Source of the DNA: an uncultured Amphritea sp.
GTDB lineage: Bacteria; Pseudomonadota; Gammaproteobacteria; Pseudomonadales; Balneatricaceae
Assembly: GCF_937127095.1 (NCBI RefSeq)
Contig: NZ_CAKZLP010000068.1
Location: forward strand, 1 to 64,000
Direction: 5' to 3'
Length of the DNA stretch: 64,000 bases
Shown piece after piece: positions 1 through 7,940 of this stretch; the stretch's first letter is position 1, and the number at the start of each line of letters is the position of its first letter. A model generated the notes under the pieces. That model saw only the letters and a list, made by a program, of their open reading frames with translations, did no database searches and was not told the origin of the DNA. The translations under genes and the position numbers were made by a program.

Positions 1-1
1 T

Positions 2-631
2 TCAGTCCTTATCCGCCCGGACTGTCAGATCAGTGACAGCAGGCAACTCAATCCGGCCTTCGGCAAATGCCAGTATCGCCGGAATTACAGATTCAAATTG
101 GTCAAAACCGTGGGAACCACCCTGCTGTACCAGCATGGGTGAATCCCTGAACTTTTCTACCGCTTCCCGATAATCCAGCGTTTCATCGCCGGTCTGGGTT
201 AGCAGCAGGTAACGGGAAGGGTCTTGCAAACGAAGACAGTTGATCGCCAGCAGCTGCTGCAGATGCTCAGGGGTCAGCTCATATATCTCATCGCTGTAGT
301 AATTACCCTGTTCGCCCAGCATCGCCTCCAACAGTTCATAAGGCCGCACTGCCGGATTGATCAACACCGCGCGCAGGTCATATTTCTCTGCCAGCCAGGT
401 GCTGTAATAGCCGCCCAGTGAGCTGCCAATCAGGGTAATGGTGCGATCCATGTTGGCGGTTATCAACTGCTCCAGCAGATCGATTGCCGCTGCTGGCCAG
501 TGAGGCAGGGTGGGCACAATCACCTGATCAGCCTTTCCGGCAGCGGCCATCCAATCAACAAAAAACCGGGCTTTATAGGAGTCCGGTGAGCTGTTAAAGC
601 CGTGAATATAGATAAACAGTGGCTGGGCCAT
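2..631 (-). CDS. yqiA: YqiA-family esterase (alpha/beta hydrolase)
   Basis: A 209-residue alpha/beta hydrolase, complete at both ends. It starts with a beta strand and the oxyanion-type motif YIHGFNSSP near residues 8-16. The nucleophile elbow GSSLGG lies near residues 69-74 and a late histidine in GGSHGFD near 171-177, which gives a plausible Ser-Asp-His triad. E. coli YqiA is a cytosolic esterase of similar length acting on short acyl esters; its physiological substrate is unclear. It is the last visible gene of the nudF-yqiB-cpdA-yqiA run; in E. coli parE follows, and here that position lies outside the window. The call rests on motifs plus gene order. Confidence 0.88.
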   Translation of the reverse strand: MAQPLFIYIHGFNSSPDSYKARFFVDWMAAAGKADQVIVPTLPHWPAAAIDLLEQLITANMDRTITLIGSSLGGYYSTWLAEKYDLRAVLINPAVRPYELLEAMLGEQGNYYSDEIYELTPEHLQQLLAINCLRLQDPSRYLLLTQTGDETLDYREAVEKFRDSPMLVQQGGSHGFDQFESVIPAILAFAEGRIELPAVTDLTVRADKD

Positions 632-730
632 TCATAACCTTTCTATCTAAAACGCTCTTCGTTGTCGCATTTATCTGTATATATATACATATTTTCGGTA
701 AATTACCGGAGAGTGCCCGGCGATGCAACC

Positions 731-1531
731 TTAACCCGCGACTCTTTTGACCGAGGTCTCAATTCGTCCATCCGGATAAAGCGCTAACAACCGGTAGGCG
801 GGCCCCCTAAGGTCAGGATCATCCTCCAGCACCAGTTGCGGACACGCCGCTTTAAACTGCACCGATGTCGCGGGTGTCATCATCACCCGAACCCCATTAT
901 GCATCCGGTCGCTGGGCTGATGCACATGACCATTAATCACCGCTCTGACATGACTATGCTGCCCCAGCACTCGCCAGAACAGGTCAGCATTGCCCAGCAT
1001 AATCTGGTCCTGCCAATCACTTCCCACCGGCAGCGGGTTGTGATGTAGCACCACCAGACAGTGATAATCCTGAAAATTTTGCAGCTGCTGTTGAAGAAAA
1101 TCCAGCTCGCACTGCGCCAGTGAACCACCACCCTGGCCATCCGGTTCGGAGGTGCTGTCTAACAGTATGATCCCCCAGCCGCCGGTCACCAAACTACGCT
1201 GATTCAGCTGTCTTACGGTGGGATTGTCGGTCTGATTGCTGTCCTGATGACCAACCTGCTGCATCAACGCCACATCATCATGATTACCGGGAATCCAATA
1301 GCTTGGCACGGGCAGGTCCGCAAGCCGTTGACTGAGACGCTGATACCCTTCCGGGCCGCCATGATGAACCAGATCGCCAGTCCAGAGAATCAGATCGGCT
1401 AATGGGCTTTGCAACAGAAGACTTTCAACCACGCGATCCAGATGTTGTTCAACATTCTGGCCACGATAGTCCTGACGAGGATCATTTTGCAGATGGCAGT
1501 CGGTAATCTGTGCGACAACCAGTGGCGTCAT
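731..1531 (-). CDS. cpdA: 3',5'-cyclic AMP phosphodiesterase CpdA
   Basis: A 266-residue calcineurin-like metallophosphoesterase that hydrolyses cAMP to AMP in the cytoplasm. All metal-binding motifs are visible: D and H in ITDCHL at the N-terminus, GDLVHHGG near residue 52, GNHDD near residue 82, HHNP near 163 and GHVHQ near 200. The length fits CpdA (about 270-275 residues). Its ATG overlaps the yqiB stop codon (ATGA), so translation is probably coupled. A 99-bp gap separates it from yqiA, without a clear terminator. Gene order matches E. coli and Pseudomonas. Confidence 0.93.
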   Translation of the reverse strand: MTPLVVAQITDCHLQNDPRQDYRGQNVEQHLDRVVESLLLQSPLADLILWTGDLVHHGGPEGYQRLSQRLADLPVPSYWIPGNHDDVALMQQVGHQDSNQTDNPTVRQLNQRSLVTGGWGIILLDSTSEPDGQGGGSLAQCELDFLQQQLQNFQDYHCLVVLHHNPLPVGSDWQDQIMLGNADLFWRVLGQHSHVRAVINGHVHQPSDRMHNGVRVMMTPATSVQFKAACPQLVLEDDPDLRGPAYRLLALYPDGRIETSVKRVAG

Positions 1532-1968
1532 AAAAAACTATACGCCGGTTCGGCGGCCTGACCGTGGGTCAGACAGTGACTCAGCCATTCCCCCAGATAT
1601 TGGTTCAACTGCGCTTTTTCATCTTTCTGATGCATCCGTTCATTCGGGTAGCTATACACGCCACGGAAGTGACGCCGACTTTTCAGGCAGATAACCTCGG
1701 CCGCCCGGGCATCGTGATAAATCCGTACCACCAGGCTGGGCGCTTCCAGCCAGCTATGATCAAAGCTCTGGGACACCAGCACCGTCGTGGTATAGGTAAA
1801 ACGTTCCTCAACCCGCAGGCGAACGACGCTCTGCTGTTGGTGCCAGTGAACCTCAAACTCGCGCTCATCGCACTGTTCAAGATCCGGCATCAACCGCATC
1901 AGGCGCAGATAGTTGGCCTCACAATCGGCCATCTGCTTTACCAGGTCAGGGATATAACGTTTTTTCAT
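1528..1968 (-). CDS. yqiB: YqiB-like DUF1249 protein
   Basis: A protein of about 146 residues of the DUF1249 family, whose function is unknown. The reading frame runs back to a TTG at 1977, but I place the start at the ATG at 1968 because family members begin MK-RY-PD, as here (MKKRYIPD). A GGAG lies just upstream, although its spacing is short. No signal peptide or membrane segment is seen. It lies between nudF and cpdA as in E. coli and overlaps cpdA by four bases. Confidence 0.85.
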   Translation of the reverse strand: MKKRYIPDLVKQMADCEANYLRLMRLMPDLEQCDEREFEVHWHQQQSVVRLRVEERFTYTTTVLVSQSFDHSWLEAPSLVVRIYHDARAAEVICLKSRRHFRGVYSYPNERMHQKDEKAQLNQYLGEWLSHCLTHGQAAEPAYSFL

Positions 1969-2005
1969 GGTCTCCAAAGCTCACAACGCTTAATTCGCTG
2001 CTGGG

Positions 2006-2629
2006 TTACACGCAACCCCAGCGTCGCAACAACTGCTGTTTATTCAACTGCAGCCATTGTACCGCAATAATGGTCGCGGCATTATCTATCGTGCCGTTTG
2101 CCACCAACTCACACACCTCAGCAAAGGGTAGCACATGCACGAGAATATCCTCACCTTCGTCAGCCAGACCGTGCACACCCGCCACACCTGAACTATCAAC
2201 CCGGGCACAGAGCAGATCAACACACTCATCACTGCCGCCGGCGCTGGGCAGGTATCGGGTTATCGGCACAATATCAAAGATAGCGGCGCCCGCCTCCTCT
2301 ACCGATTCCCGCAACGCGACATCGGCAGGCGTCTCACCCTCTTCAACAATCCCGGCCACCAGCTCCAGCAACCAGGGGCCGCCGGGCCTGCCCAGTGCGC
2401 CGACGCGAAACTGCTCTACCAGCACAATATTCTCTTTGTCCGGATCATAAAGTAAAACACAGACCGCATCACCGCGCTGAAACTGCTCCCGTACGACCTC
2501 AACTTCGCCCCCTTCAAACAGTGAGTGGCGAATCGTCAGCCGACTGATTTTAAAGAAGCCATCGCAGGTACGTTGCTGCTCAATAATCGCCGCATCCGCA
2601 GCGCTAAATCGTGGTTGCCAGTGGGTCAT
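2006..2629 (-). CDS. nudF: ADP-ribose diphosphatase NudF
   Basis: A 207-residue Nudix hydrolase that splits ADP-ribose into AMP and ribose 5-phosphate. The Nudix box is intact: G at GIVEEGE, followed by RESVEEAG (GX5EX7REUXEEXGU) near residues 95-120. The FEGG and EQFRVGA segments upstream of the box are typical of the ADP-ribose branch. It opens the nudF-yqiB-cpdA-yqiA transcription unit. The start ATG follows the short purine stretch CCGGAA. It is separated from the next upstream gene by about 220 bp. Confidence 0.92.
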   Translation of the reverse strand: MTHWQPRFSAADAAIIEQQRTCDGFFKISRLTIRHSLFEGGEVEVVREQFQRGDAVCVLLYDPDKENIVLVEQFRVGALGRPGGPWLLELVAGIVEEGETPADVALRESVEEAGAAIFDIVPITRYLPSAGGSDECVDLLCARVDSSGVAGVHGLADEGEDILVHVLPFAEVCELVANGTIDNAATIIAVQWLQLNKQQLLRRWGCV

Positions 2630-2852
2630 AACAGAGTTCCGGAGTCAGACAGTATTTTTTTGTCACCGATGCAGGTTTGCATACAGAGCGACAATATAGC
2701 ATGACTGGAAAGTTGAATAGAAAGTTTGACTGGAGAATCTGCCTGAAGAGTCTATAGGTATGCTTATGTAAAACGAATACAGGAAGGTGACGTTGGCGCT
2801 GAAAACATCATGATCAGCAACCGGGCTTCGCCCTTCCTGAGAGAAAGTCTGT
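2630..2852. other. Intergenic region upstream of nudF
   Basis: This stretch separates nudF from the EAL/GGDEF gene; both are on the minus strand. A short GC-rich inverted repeat (GGGC-GAA-GCCC on the minus strand) lies just after the EAL/GGDEF stop codon but has no T-run, so I do not call a terminator. No riboswitch or convincing promoter was recognised. The minus-strand open frame through this region reads low-complexity sequence and looks spurious. Confidence 0.4.
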
Positions 2853-4619
2853 TCAGTTAACCCGCAATTTACGTCGCCGGGAAACAAACAGATAACTACC
2901 ATCCCGTTTCTTCGCCTCTTTCTTCGCCTGAGCAGCGAGCTCCGCCACTTCGTGGTAACTAACACAGCGGTAAGGGTCGGGGTGAACAACACCGCAAGAA
3001 AGACTCAAAACCGGATAGAACACCGATTCGCCGGTGCGACTGGCGGCCCAAATACCACCCTGCTCCAGATCTTTCGGGCTGTAAAACTCGCGGATCGCCT
3101 GATCAAACTGAACCAGTATTTGCTCACAACACTCTTTCCAGTTATCGGTGCGAAATACCACCACAAAGTCATCACCACCCACATGGCCAGTAAAGTTTTC
3201 ACCATTGGCATTACTGGTCAACAGCTCACCCAGTAGCTGGATCAGGCGATCACCTTTAACATAACCGTAGCTGTCATTGAACGGTTTGAAAAAGTTGATA
3301 TCAAAGTACGCCACGCGGAAGTTTTCAGTTTGCTTCAGCAGACCATCAATCTCACGATTAATCGGCACATTGCCGGGCAACAGCGTCAGCGGATTGGCAT
3401 AACGGGCATTGCGGATTTTCAGCTCAGTGATTTTTTTCAACAGGTCACGAACGTTACCAATTCCCTGGTAGTGACCATCTTTAGTGATCACCAGCCCCTG
3501 ATGCAGATAGACCGCATCCTGCTCAGTAATCAATCGGGACACCTGTTCCAGACTGGTATCGGATTCAATAATGATCGCCTTGGTATCCAGAATCCGGGTG
3601 ACTGGACGATTCTCATACAGTGCCCGGCCATACTGAGTTGAGAACAGTTCCAGCAGATCAGAACGGTGCACTGTACCAATCGGCCGGCCATCTTCAAGCA
3701 CCGCGAGAATATCGTACAGCGGGTTTTCCCGAAACAATTTTGCGGTATAGCCCATCTGATCATCAAAGCTGAGGGCCGGCGCAGGATGCACCAGTACCGC
3801 CGCCGTCTCAGCCATATCCTTTTCACTTCCGGCACGCCGTTTGCGGGGCAACCACTCTTCACTATCGCACTGCATTCTCGGCGTCTGAGTTGGCAGCCCC
3901 AGATAGAACCCCTGCCCAATAGTTGCCCCCAGCTCTTTCAGGGTAACCAGCTCTGAACGGGTTTCCAACCCTTCAACAATCACCTTTGATCCCACGCCAT
4001 TGGCAATACTGCAGATCGATTTTACAAACTGGCGCTTCACCGGATCACGATCCACATTGTGGATAAAGTGGCGATCAATTTTAACGTACTCAGGTTGCAA
4101 CTCTGACCAGAGTTTAAGCCCGGAATAGCCGGTTCCCAAGTCATCAACCGCGACTCTGAACCCCATTCGCTTGTAATGATTTATCGCTTCAAGCGTCAAC
4201 CCATGGTTATCAAACGGGTGCTGTTCTGATATCTCGATAACAATGGAATCCATGGGAATATCCAGCGACTTAAGCCACTCCGCCGTCAACCCCTCGCGGT
4301 GCTCCGGGGTACCCAATAGCGAAGCACTGACATTTAAAAACAGTTTGCCCTCAATTGACTGCCGGGCAAAAGCCTCCAGAGAGAGTCGACGACACAACAG
4401 CTCCAGTCGACTCTCCAGACCACACTCAATGGCAGTGCTGAACAGTATCAGCGGAGAATAAAGCTCACTACCCTCCGGCCCTCGAATCAGCGCTTCATGG
4501 CCCAATATTTCACCACGACGAAGATCCACAATCGGCTGAAAATGGGGATACAACTGCTCGGTTTCAATCAGTTCATTAAGCTGTGCATAACGATCAGGTA
4601 TAGTCTGCGAAACGGTCAT
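2853..4619 (-). CDS. EAL-CBS-GGDEF cyclic-di-GMP signalling protein
   Basis: A 588-residue cytoplasmic protein with three parts. An EAL phosphodiesterase domain (about 15-255) has the catalytic set intact: HEALIRG, LNVS, EISE, DDLGTGYS, VKID, VEGLET and GQGF. A CBS pair follows (about 275-400), with nucleotide-sensing loops such as GTVHRSDLL. A C-terminal GGDEF domain (about 410-580) carries GGDDF in place of GG(D/E)EF, so cyclase activity is uncertain. The likely role is c-di-GMP breakdown controlled by a nucleotide bound at the CBS domains. There are no membrane segments. It lies divergent from an exported phosphatase gene, so the two may share a control region. The physiological output cannot be told from sequence. 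Confidence 0.85.
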   Translation of the reverse strand: MTVSQTIPDRYAQLNELIETEQLYPHFQPIVDLRRGEILGHEALIRGPEGSELYSPLILFSTAIECGLESRLELLCRRLSLEAFARQSIEGKLFLNVSASLLGTPEHREGLTAEWLKSLDIPMDSIVIEISEQHPFDNHGLTLEAINHYKRMGFRVAVDDLGTGYSGLKLWSELQPEYVKIDRHFIHNVDRDPVKRQFVKSICSIANGVGSKVIVEGLETRSELVTLKELGATIGQGFYLGLPTQTPRMQCDSEEWLPRKRRAGSEKDMAETAAVLVHPAPALSFDDQMGYTAKLFRENPLYDILAVLEDGRPIGTVHRSDLLELFSTQYGRALYENRPVTRILDTKAIIIESDTSLEQVSRLITEQDAVYLHQGLVITKDGHYQGIGNVRDLLKKITELKIRNARYANPLTLLPGNVPINREIDGLLKQTENFRVAYFDINFFKPFNDSYGYVKGDRLIQLLGELLTSNANGENFTGHVGGDDFVVVFRTDNWKECCEQILVQFDQAIREFYSPKDLEQGGIWAASRTGESVFYPVLSLSCGVVHPDPYRCVSYHEVAELAAQAKKEAKKRDGSYLFVSRRRKLRVN

Positions 4620-4753
4620 GATGAGTCTGTTGGCAATTAAAGGTTGTTACTGACAGCTTATTAAGTCCGGGTGACAGAAAGATGACAACCCAGAGGGTTT
4701 TATAACCACTCTGGTTAAGATAGAGTCAGCATTCACAAGAAAAGGATTTCATC

Positions 4754-5338
4754 ATGACCCGCAGCATTCAAACGTCCCTGCTTTATACCCTGCTGATCTT
4801 TGCACTCAGCTCGATAACCCATGCGGAAACCCGTCTGCGTCCAGATGCCTGGGCCACTCCGGTCATCGGCTCAGAGCTGAACAACTTTTACCGTGTCGAC
4901 GATCTCCTCTACCGTTCCGAACAACCTGGAGACGAAGCGTTTCCCCAAATAGCGGCGTTCGGCATCAAAGAGGTGCTCAACCTGAGAGAGTTTCATAACG
5001 ATGAGGATGAAGCGGGCAAAACCCAATTAACACTCCACCAGCTGAAACTACGCACCGGTAAGGTCACCGAAGATCAGTTAATTGAAGCCCTGAGAATTAT
5101 CAGAAACAGCAAGGGACCATTACTGGTGCACTGCTGGCACGGTTCCGACCGCACCGGCACAGTCGTCGCAACGTACAGGATTGTCGAACAAGGCTGGAGT
5201 AAACAACAGGCGCTGGATGAGATGACCAATGGCGGTTACGGCTATCACGCCGCCATTTTTCCCAATCTGGTGGAGCTGATTCAGGGGCTGGATGTAGAGC
5301 GGATAAAGGCAGCATTAAGCGTTGAAGGAAGTCTTTAA
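4754..5338 (+). CDS. Exported dual-specificity/tyrosine phosphatase-like protein
   Basis: A 194-residue protein with an N-terminal signal peptide (basic MTRS, hydrophobic core, probable cleavage after THA near residue 24). The phosphatase signature HCWHGSDRTG fits the cysteine-phosphatase CX5R loop, and an aspartate-bearing segment (EFHNDEDEA) precedes it, consistent with the general acid loop. This is a periplasmic or surface member of the DSP/PTP fold; the substrate is unknown. The start is supported by AAAAGGA eight bases upstream. It is monocistronic: divergent from the EAL/GGDEF gene and convergent with the T6SS island. Its stop codon lies inside a small run of 20-bp direct repeats. Confidence 0.8.
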   Translation: MTRSIQTSLLYTLLIFALSSITHAETRLRPDAWATPVIGSELNNFYRVDDLLYRSEQPGDEAFPQIAAFGIKEVLNLREFHNDEDEAGKTQLTLHQLKLRTGKVTEDQLIEALRIIRNSKGPLLVHCWHGSDRTGTVVATYRIVEQGWSKQQALDEMTNGGYGYHAAIFPNLVELIQGLDVERIKAALSVEGSL

Positions 5339-5379
5339 CGCAAAAAGAAGTCATTAACGCAGAAAACAGTCTTTAACGC
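5328..5379. repeat. Three tandem ~20-bp repeats at the phosphatase stop codon
   Basis: A core of AAGTC(T/A)TTAACGC recurs three times at a spacing of about 20 bp. Copy 1 contains the last codons and stop codon of the phosphatase gene; copies 2 and 3 lie downstream. Each copy carries an in-frame-type TAA. This looks like local slippage duplication of the gene end. No function is evident. Confidence 0.6.
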
Positions 5380-5438
5380 TGGCGACTCCCAGCGCTAACG
5401 ACAATATCGTAAAAGCAGCCGGGCAGCCCCTCTCAGGC

Positions 5439-5717
5439 TTACCGGCTATCCGCTTCATCAGAGCCAGGTTTGTTACTTTCATTCAGCGCCGACCGATTGG
5501 ACCGATCCTTAAGATGAAGTACTAAAGCAATCAACAACACAACCCAAGAGCCCCAGAAAACATAGACCGACAGCACCAGCATGTCTTCGATACTCTGGCT
5601 GGCACCTGATCCGGAAACACCAGCAGCGATGCCGCCGATAGAAACCATTATCATCATGACTGAGCCCACCAACAACACGAGTCCCAGCCAATAAAATTTT
5701 CGGTAATGTTCCGACAT
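5439..5717 (-). CDS. Small two-TM membrane protein of the T6SS island
   Basis: A 92-residue protein with two predicted membrane segments (about 10-33 and 48-68), joined by a glycine/serine-rich loop GIAAGVSGSG, and a charged soluble tail. The start is supported by AAAAGGAG eight bases upstream of the ATG. I do not recognise the family. It resembles the upstream neighbour at 5804-6086 in size, topology and the GIAA-VSGSG motif, so the two are tandem paralogues. It is the last gene of the vgrG-phospholipase-immunity run. A role as accessory immunity protein or membrane partner is only inferred from position. Confidence 0.7.
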   Translation of the reverse strand: MSEHYRKFYWLGLVLLVGSVMMIMVSIGGIAAGVSGSGASQSIEDMLVLSVYVFWGSWVVLLIALVLHLKDRSNRSALNESNKPGSDEADSR

Positions 5718-5803
5718 AATCCAGACTCCTTTTACACACGGCAGTTCGGGATAACCCGGTTATCTGAAATATTTTTGTAAGATCCCGGTTTATCAACTTT
5801 CAG

Positions 5804-6086
5804 CTATTCTGTTTCTGAATCCAGATCCAGCTCAAACTCATCAGGTTCATCTGTCACGGATTTATCAACGCTATATTGAATATGCGAAACAATGGCTATA
5901 GCAAAAGTAGCCATCGACAACCAGAATAATCCGACAACAAAGCTCCACAGAGTTTCCGCACCAGCACTATTCCCTGACCCCGACACGGCAGCAGCTATGC
6001 CCGCCAGGAAAACTAACAGTGCAAAGCCCGAGGCAACCAGCAGAAAAAAGGCAATAACATAAAGAGAGACATACTTTTTTTTTCAT
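5804..6086 (-). CDS. Small two-TM membrane protein, ATG out of frame over an A9 tract
   Basis: Read from the ATG at 6086 (AAGGA ten bases upstream), the frame runs into nine consecutive A and then loses coding sense. With eight A the same ATG opens a continuous 93-residue protein (MKKKYVSLYV start, two membrane segments, GIAAAVSGSG loop, acidic tail) that clearly matches the 92-residue neighbour. In the sequence as given only an internal GTG start gives about 60 residues in that frame. Either RNA polymerase or ribosome slippage on the A tract makes the protein, or the gene is switched off by a one-base insertion, or the base call is wrong. The function is unknown; it lies directly after the Sel1 immunity-like genes. 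Confidence 0.6.
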
Positions 6087-6125
6087 AACATTGACATCCT
6101 TGTCGTTTAATTTTCAGAGTATCTT

Positions 6126-7013
6126 TTATTTCTCTGGCATCTCGTTCTGGTCGGTTTCGGGGTTATAACGGCCCAGTGTTGGGTGGTAAGGCAGCGGGTA
6201 GCGCTCAGCTATATTAGGGAGCTTATAGAGGGGGTCTTTATCTAACTTCCTCAGAAAGCCCTCCAGTTTCAATCCGTACTCTTCATCTTTCTCATAACCT
6301 AAATCGCCATAAAGGAATACTCCGCTGATAAATACTGCGGCTCGATAATTCCCGTTCCCAGCAGCCAACAGATAATAATAGGCGGCTTTAGGGTAATTCT
6401 TATCAACTATTTTCAACCAGGATGCATACTCTTTATATCCTATGGCGCTACTCTGCTGTGCCGCACAGGCATAATAGGCTGCAGCCTTATCATCCTCCTG
6501 ATCTTCTCTTGCCAGATCATAGCCATAATGCTGCCCAATTCGCACCAAGGCATTGGGCTCTCCCATGGACGCAGCCTTATGCAGGTATTGCCAGGCGGCT
6601 TCCCTGTCCTGATGGACGCCGCGCCCTCGTTCCAGCAGCACCGCCATATTGTAATAACCGATAGGGACATTCATTTCGATCAGTTTTTCGGTGAGATCCA
6701 ATGCCTTGCCACTGTCGGTTGGCACTCCTATCCCATCCAGATAACGACGGCTGAGGTTGTGCATCGCCTTCCAGTGGCCTTTCTCAGCCGCCAGTTGATA
6801 GAGGCCGCTGATATTCTCCTCATCTGTGTTACCTGGTGTCACCTCTGCTCGACGGGCCTGCATAAACAGTTCATCGGCGTCTTTATCCAGTGGTGGCAGA
6901 TAATCCGCCTGACGGGCACATTCAAACTCAAAGGCCTTGGCGGGAGCTCCGGTTAGTAGCAAAATAACCAGCCAACCGGTTTGCAGCATCCTTGCTGTTA
7001 GTCTTAGATCCAT
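6126..7013 (-). CDS. Sel1-repeat protein, probable T6SS lipase immunity (Tli5-like), copy B
   Basis: A 295-residue exported protein. An N-terminal hydrophobic signal ends near AKAFEFEC, and Sel1/TPR-like repeats follow (AMHNLSRRYLDGIGVP, YYNMAVLLERGRG and YLHKAASMGEPNALVRIG type units). Sel1-repeat periplasmic proteins are the known immunity partners of Tle5/PldB phospholipase D effectors, encoded next to them as here. It starts three bases after the stop of copy A, so translation is likely coupled. It is nearly identical to copy A over most of its length, with a divergent block between about residues 195 and 255. The immunity role is inferred from family and position. Confidence 0.8.
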   Translation of the reverse strand: MDLRLTARMLQTGWLVILLLTGAPAKAFEFECARQADYLPPLDKDADELFMQARRAEVTPGNTDEENISGLYQLAAEKGHWKAMHNLSRRYLDGIGVPTDSGKALDLTEKLIEMNVPIGYYNMAVLLERGRGVHQDREAAWQYLHKAASMGEPNALVRIGQHYGYDLAREDQEDDKAAAYYACAAQQSSAIGYKEYASWLKIVDKNYPKAAYYYLLAAGNGNYRAAVFISGVFLYGDLGYEKDEEYGLKLEGFLRKLDKDPLYKLPNIAERYPLPYHPTLGRYNPETDQNEMPEK

Positions 7014-7016
7014 CGT

Positions 7017-7940
7017 TTACTCAGGCATCTCGTTCTGGTCGGTTTCGGGGTTATAACGGCCCAGTGTTGGGTGGTAAGGCAGCGGGTAGCGAGTGGCTAT
7101 ATTAGGGAGCTTATAAAGAGGGTCTTTTCTCAACCTATCCCGAACTGAATACAGCTTGTTCCCATATTCTTCATCTTTGTCAAAGCCCATCTCTCCATCA
7201 AGAAATACACCGCTTATAAATAAAGCAGCACGTTGATCCCCACCCCCAGCAGCCAGCAGGTAATAGTGGGCGGCTTTGGGGTAATTTTCATCCACTACCT
7301 GTAGCCAAGCTGCATATTCATGCAGACCCAATGCACTGTTCTGTTGTGCCGCACAGGCATAATAGGCTGCAGCCTTATCATCCTCCTGATCTTCTCCTGG
7401 CAGATCATAGCCGTAATGCTTTCCAAGCCGAACAAGGGCATTAGGCTCTCCCATGGACGCAGCCTTATGCAGGTATTGCCAGGCGGCTTTCCGGTCTTGG
7501 TATACACCCCGTCCCCGCTCTAGCAGCACCGCCATATTGTAATAACCGATAGGGACATTCATTTCGATCAGTTTTTCAGTCAAGTCCAATGCCTTACCGC
7601 TGTCGGTTGGCACTCCTATCCCATCCAGATAACGACGGCTGAGGTTATGCATCGCCTTCCAGTGGCCTTTATCGGCGGCTAGTTGATAGAGGCCGCTGAT
7701 ATTCTCCTCATCTGTGTTACCTGGCGTCACTTCTGCACGACGGGCCTGCATAAACAGCTCATCCGCATCCTTATCCAGTGGTGGCAGATAATCCGCCTGA
7801 CGGGCACATTCAAACTCAAAGGCCATCGCGGGAACTCCGATCAATAGTAGTATTAGTAAAAGCAGTAATAGTAACCATCGGCTTAGTCCAGAGCTTTGCT
7901 GTAAGGTGTCTGGGTATCCCAAAACAATGTTAGTGAACAT
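7017..7940 (-). CDS. Sel1-repeat protein, probable T6SS lipase immunity (Tli5-like), copy A
   Basis: A protein of 307 residues from the ATG at 7940 (GGGAAGG about eight bases upstream). The open frame continues upstream to 8051, but that part overlaps the phospholipase gene and reads as non-signal sequence. A leucine-rich signal segment (SRWLLLLLLL) ends near AMAFEFEC, followed by Sel1-type helical repeats. The first 58 bases overlap the 3' end of the phospholipase gene, tying the pair together. Periplasmic Sel1 proteins neutralise Tle5-type lipases in Pseudomonas. The gene is a tandem paralogue of copy B. Confidence 0.8.
   Translation of the reverse strand: MFTNIVLGYPDTLQQSSGLSRWLLLLLLLILLLIGVPAMAFEFECARQADYLPPLDKDADELFMQARRAEVTPGNTDEENISGLYQLAADKGHWKAMHNLSRRYLDGIGVPTDSGKALDLTEKLIEMNVPIGYYNMAVLLERGRGVYQDRKAAWQYLHKAASMGEPNALVRLGKHYGYDLPGEDQEDDKAAAYYACAAQQNSALGLHEYAAWLQVVDENYPKAAHYYLLAAGGGDQRAALFISGVFLDGEMGFDKDEEYGNKLYSVRDRLRKDPLYKLPNIATRYPLPYHPTLGRYNPETDQNEMPE

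Noticed and set aside
2663..2992. Minus-strand open frame of 109 residues
   Set aside because: It overlaps the 3' end of the EAL/GGDEF gene in another frame and otherwise covers intergenic sequence; no ribosome site or family.
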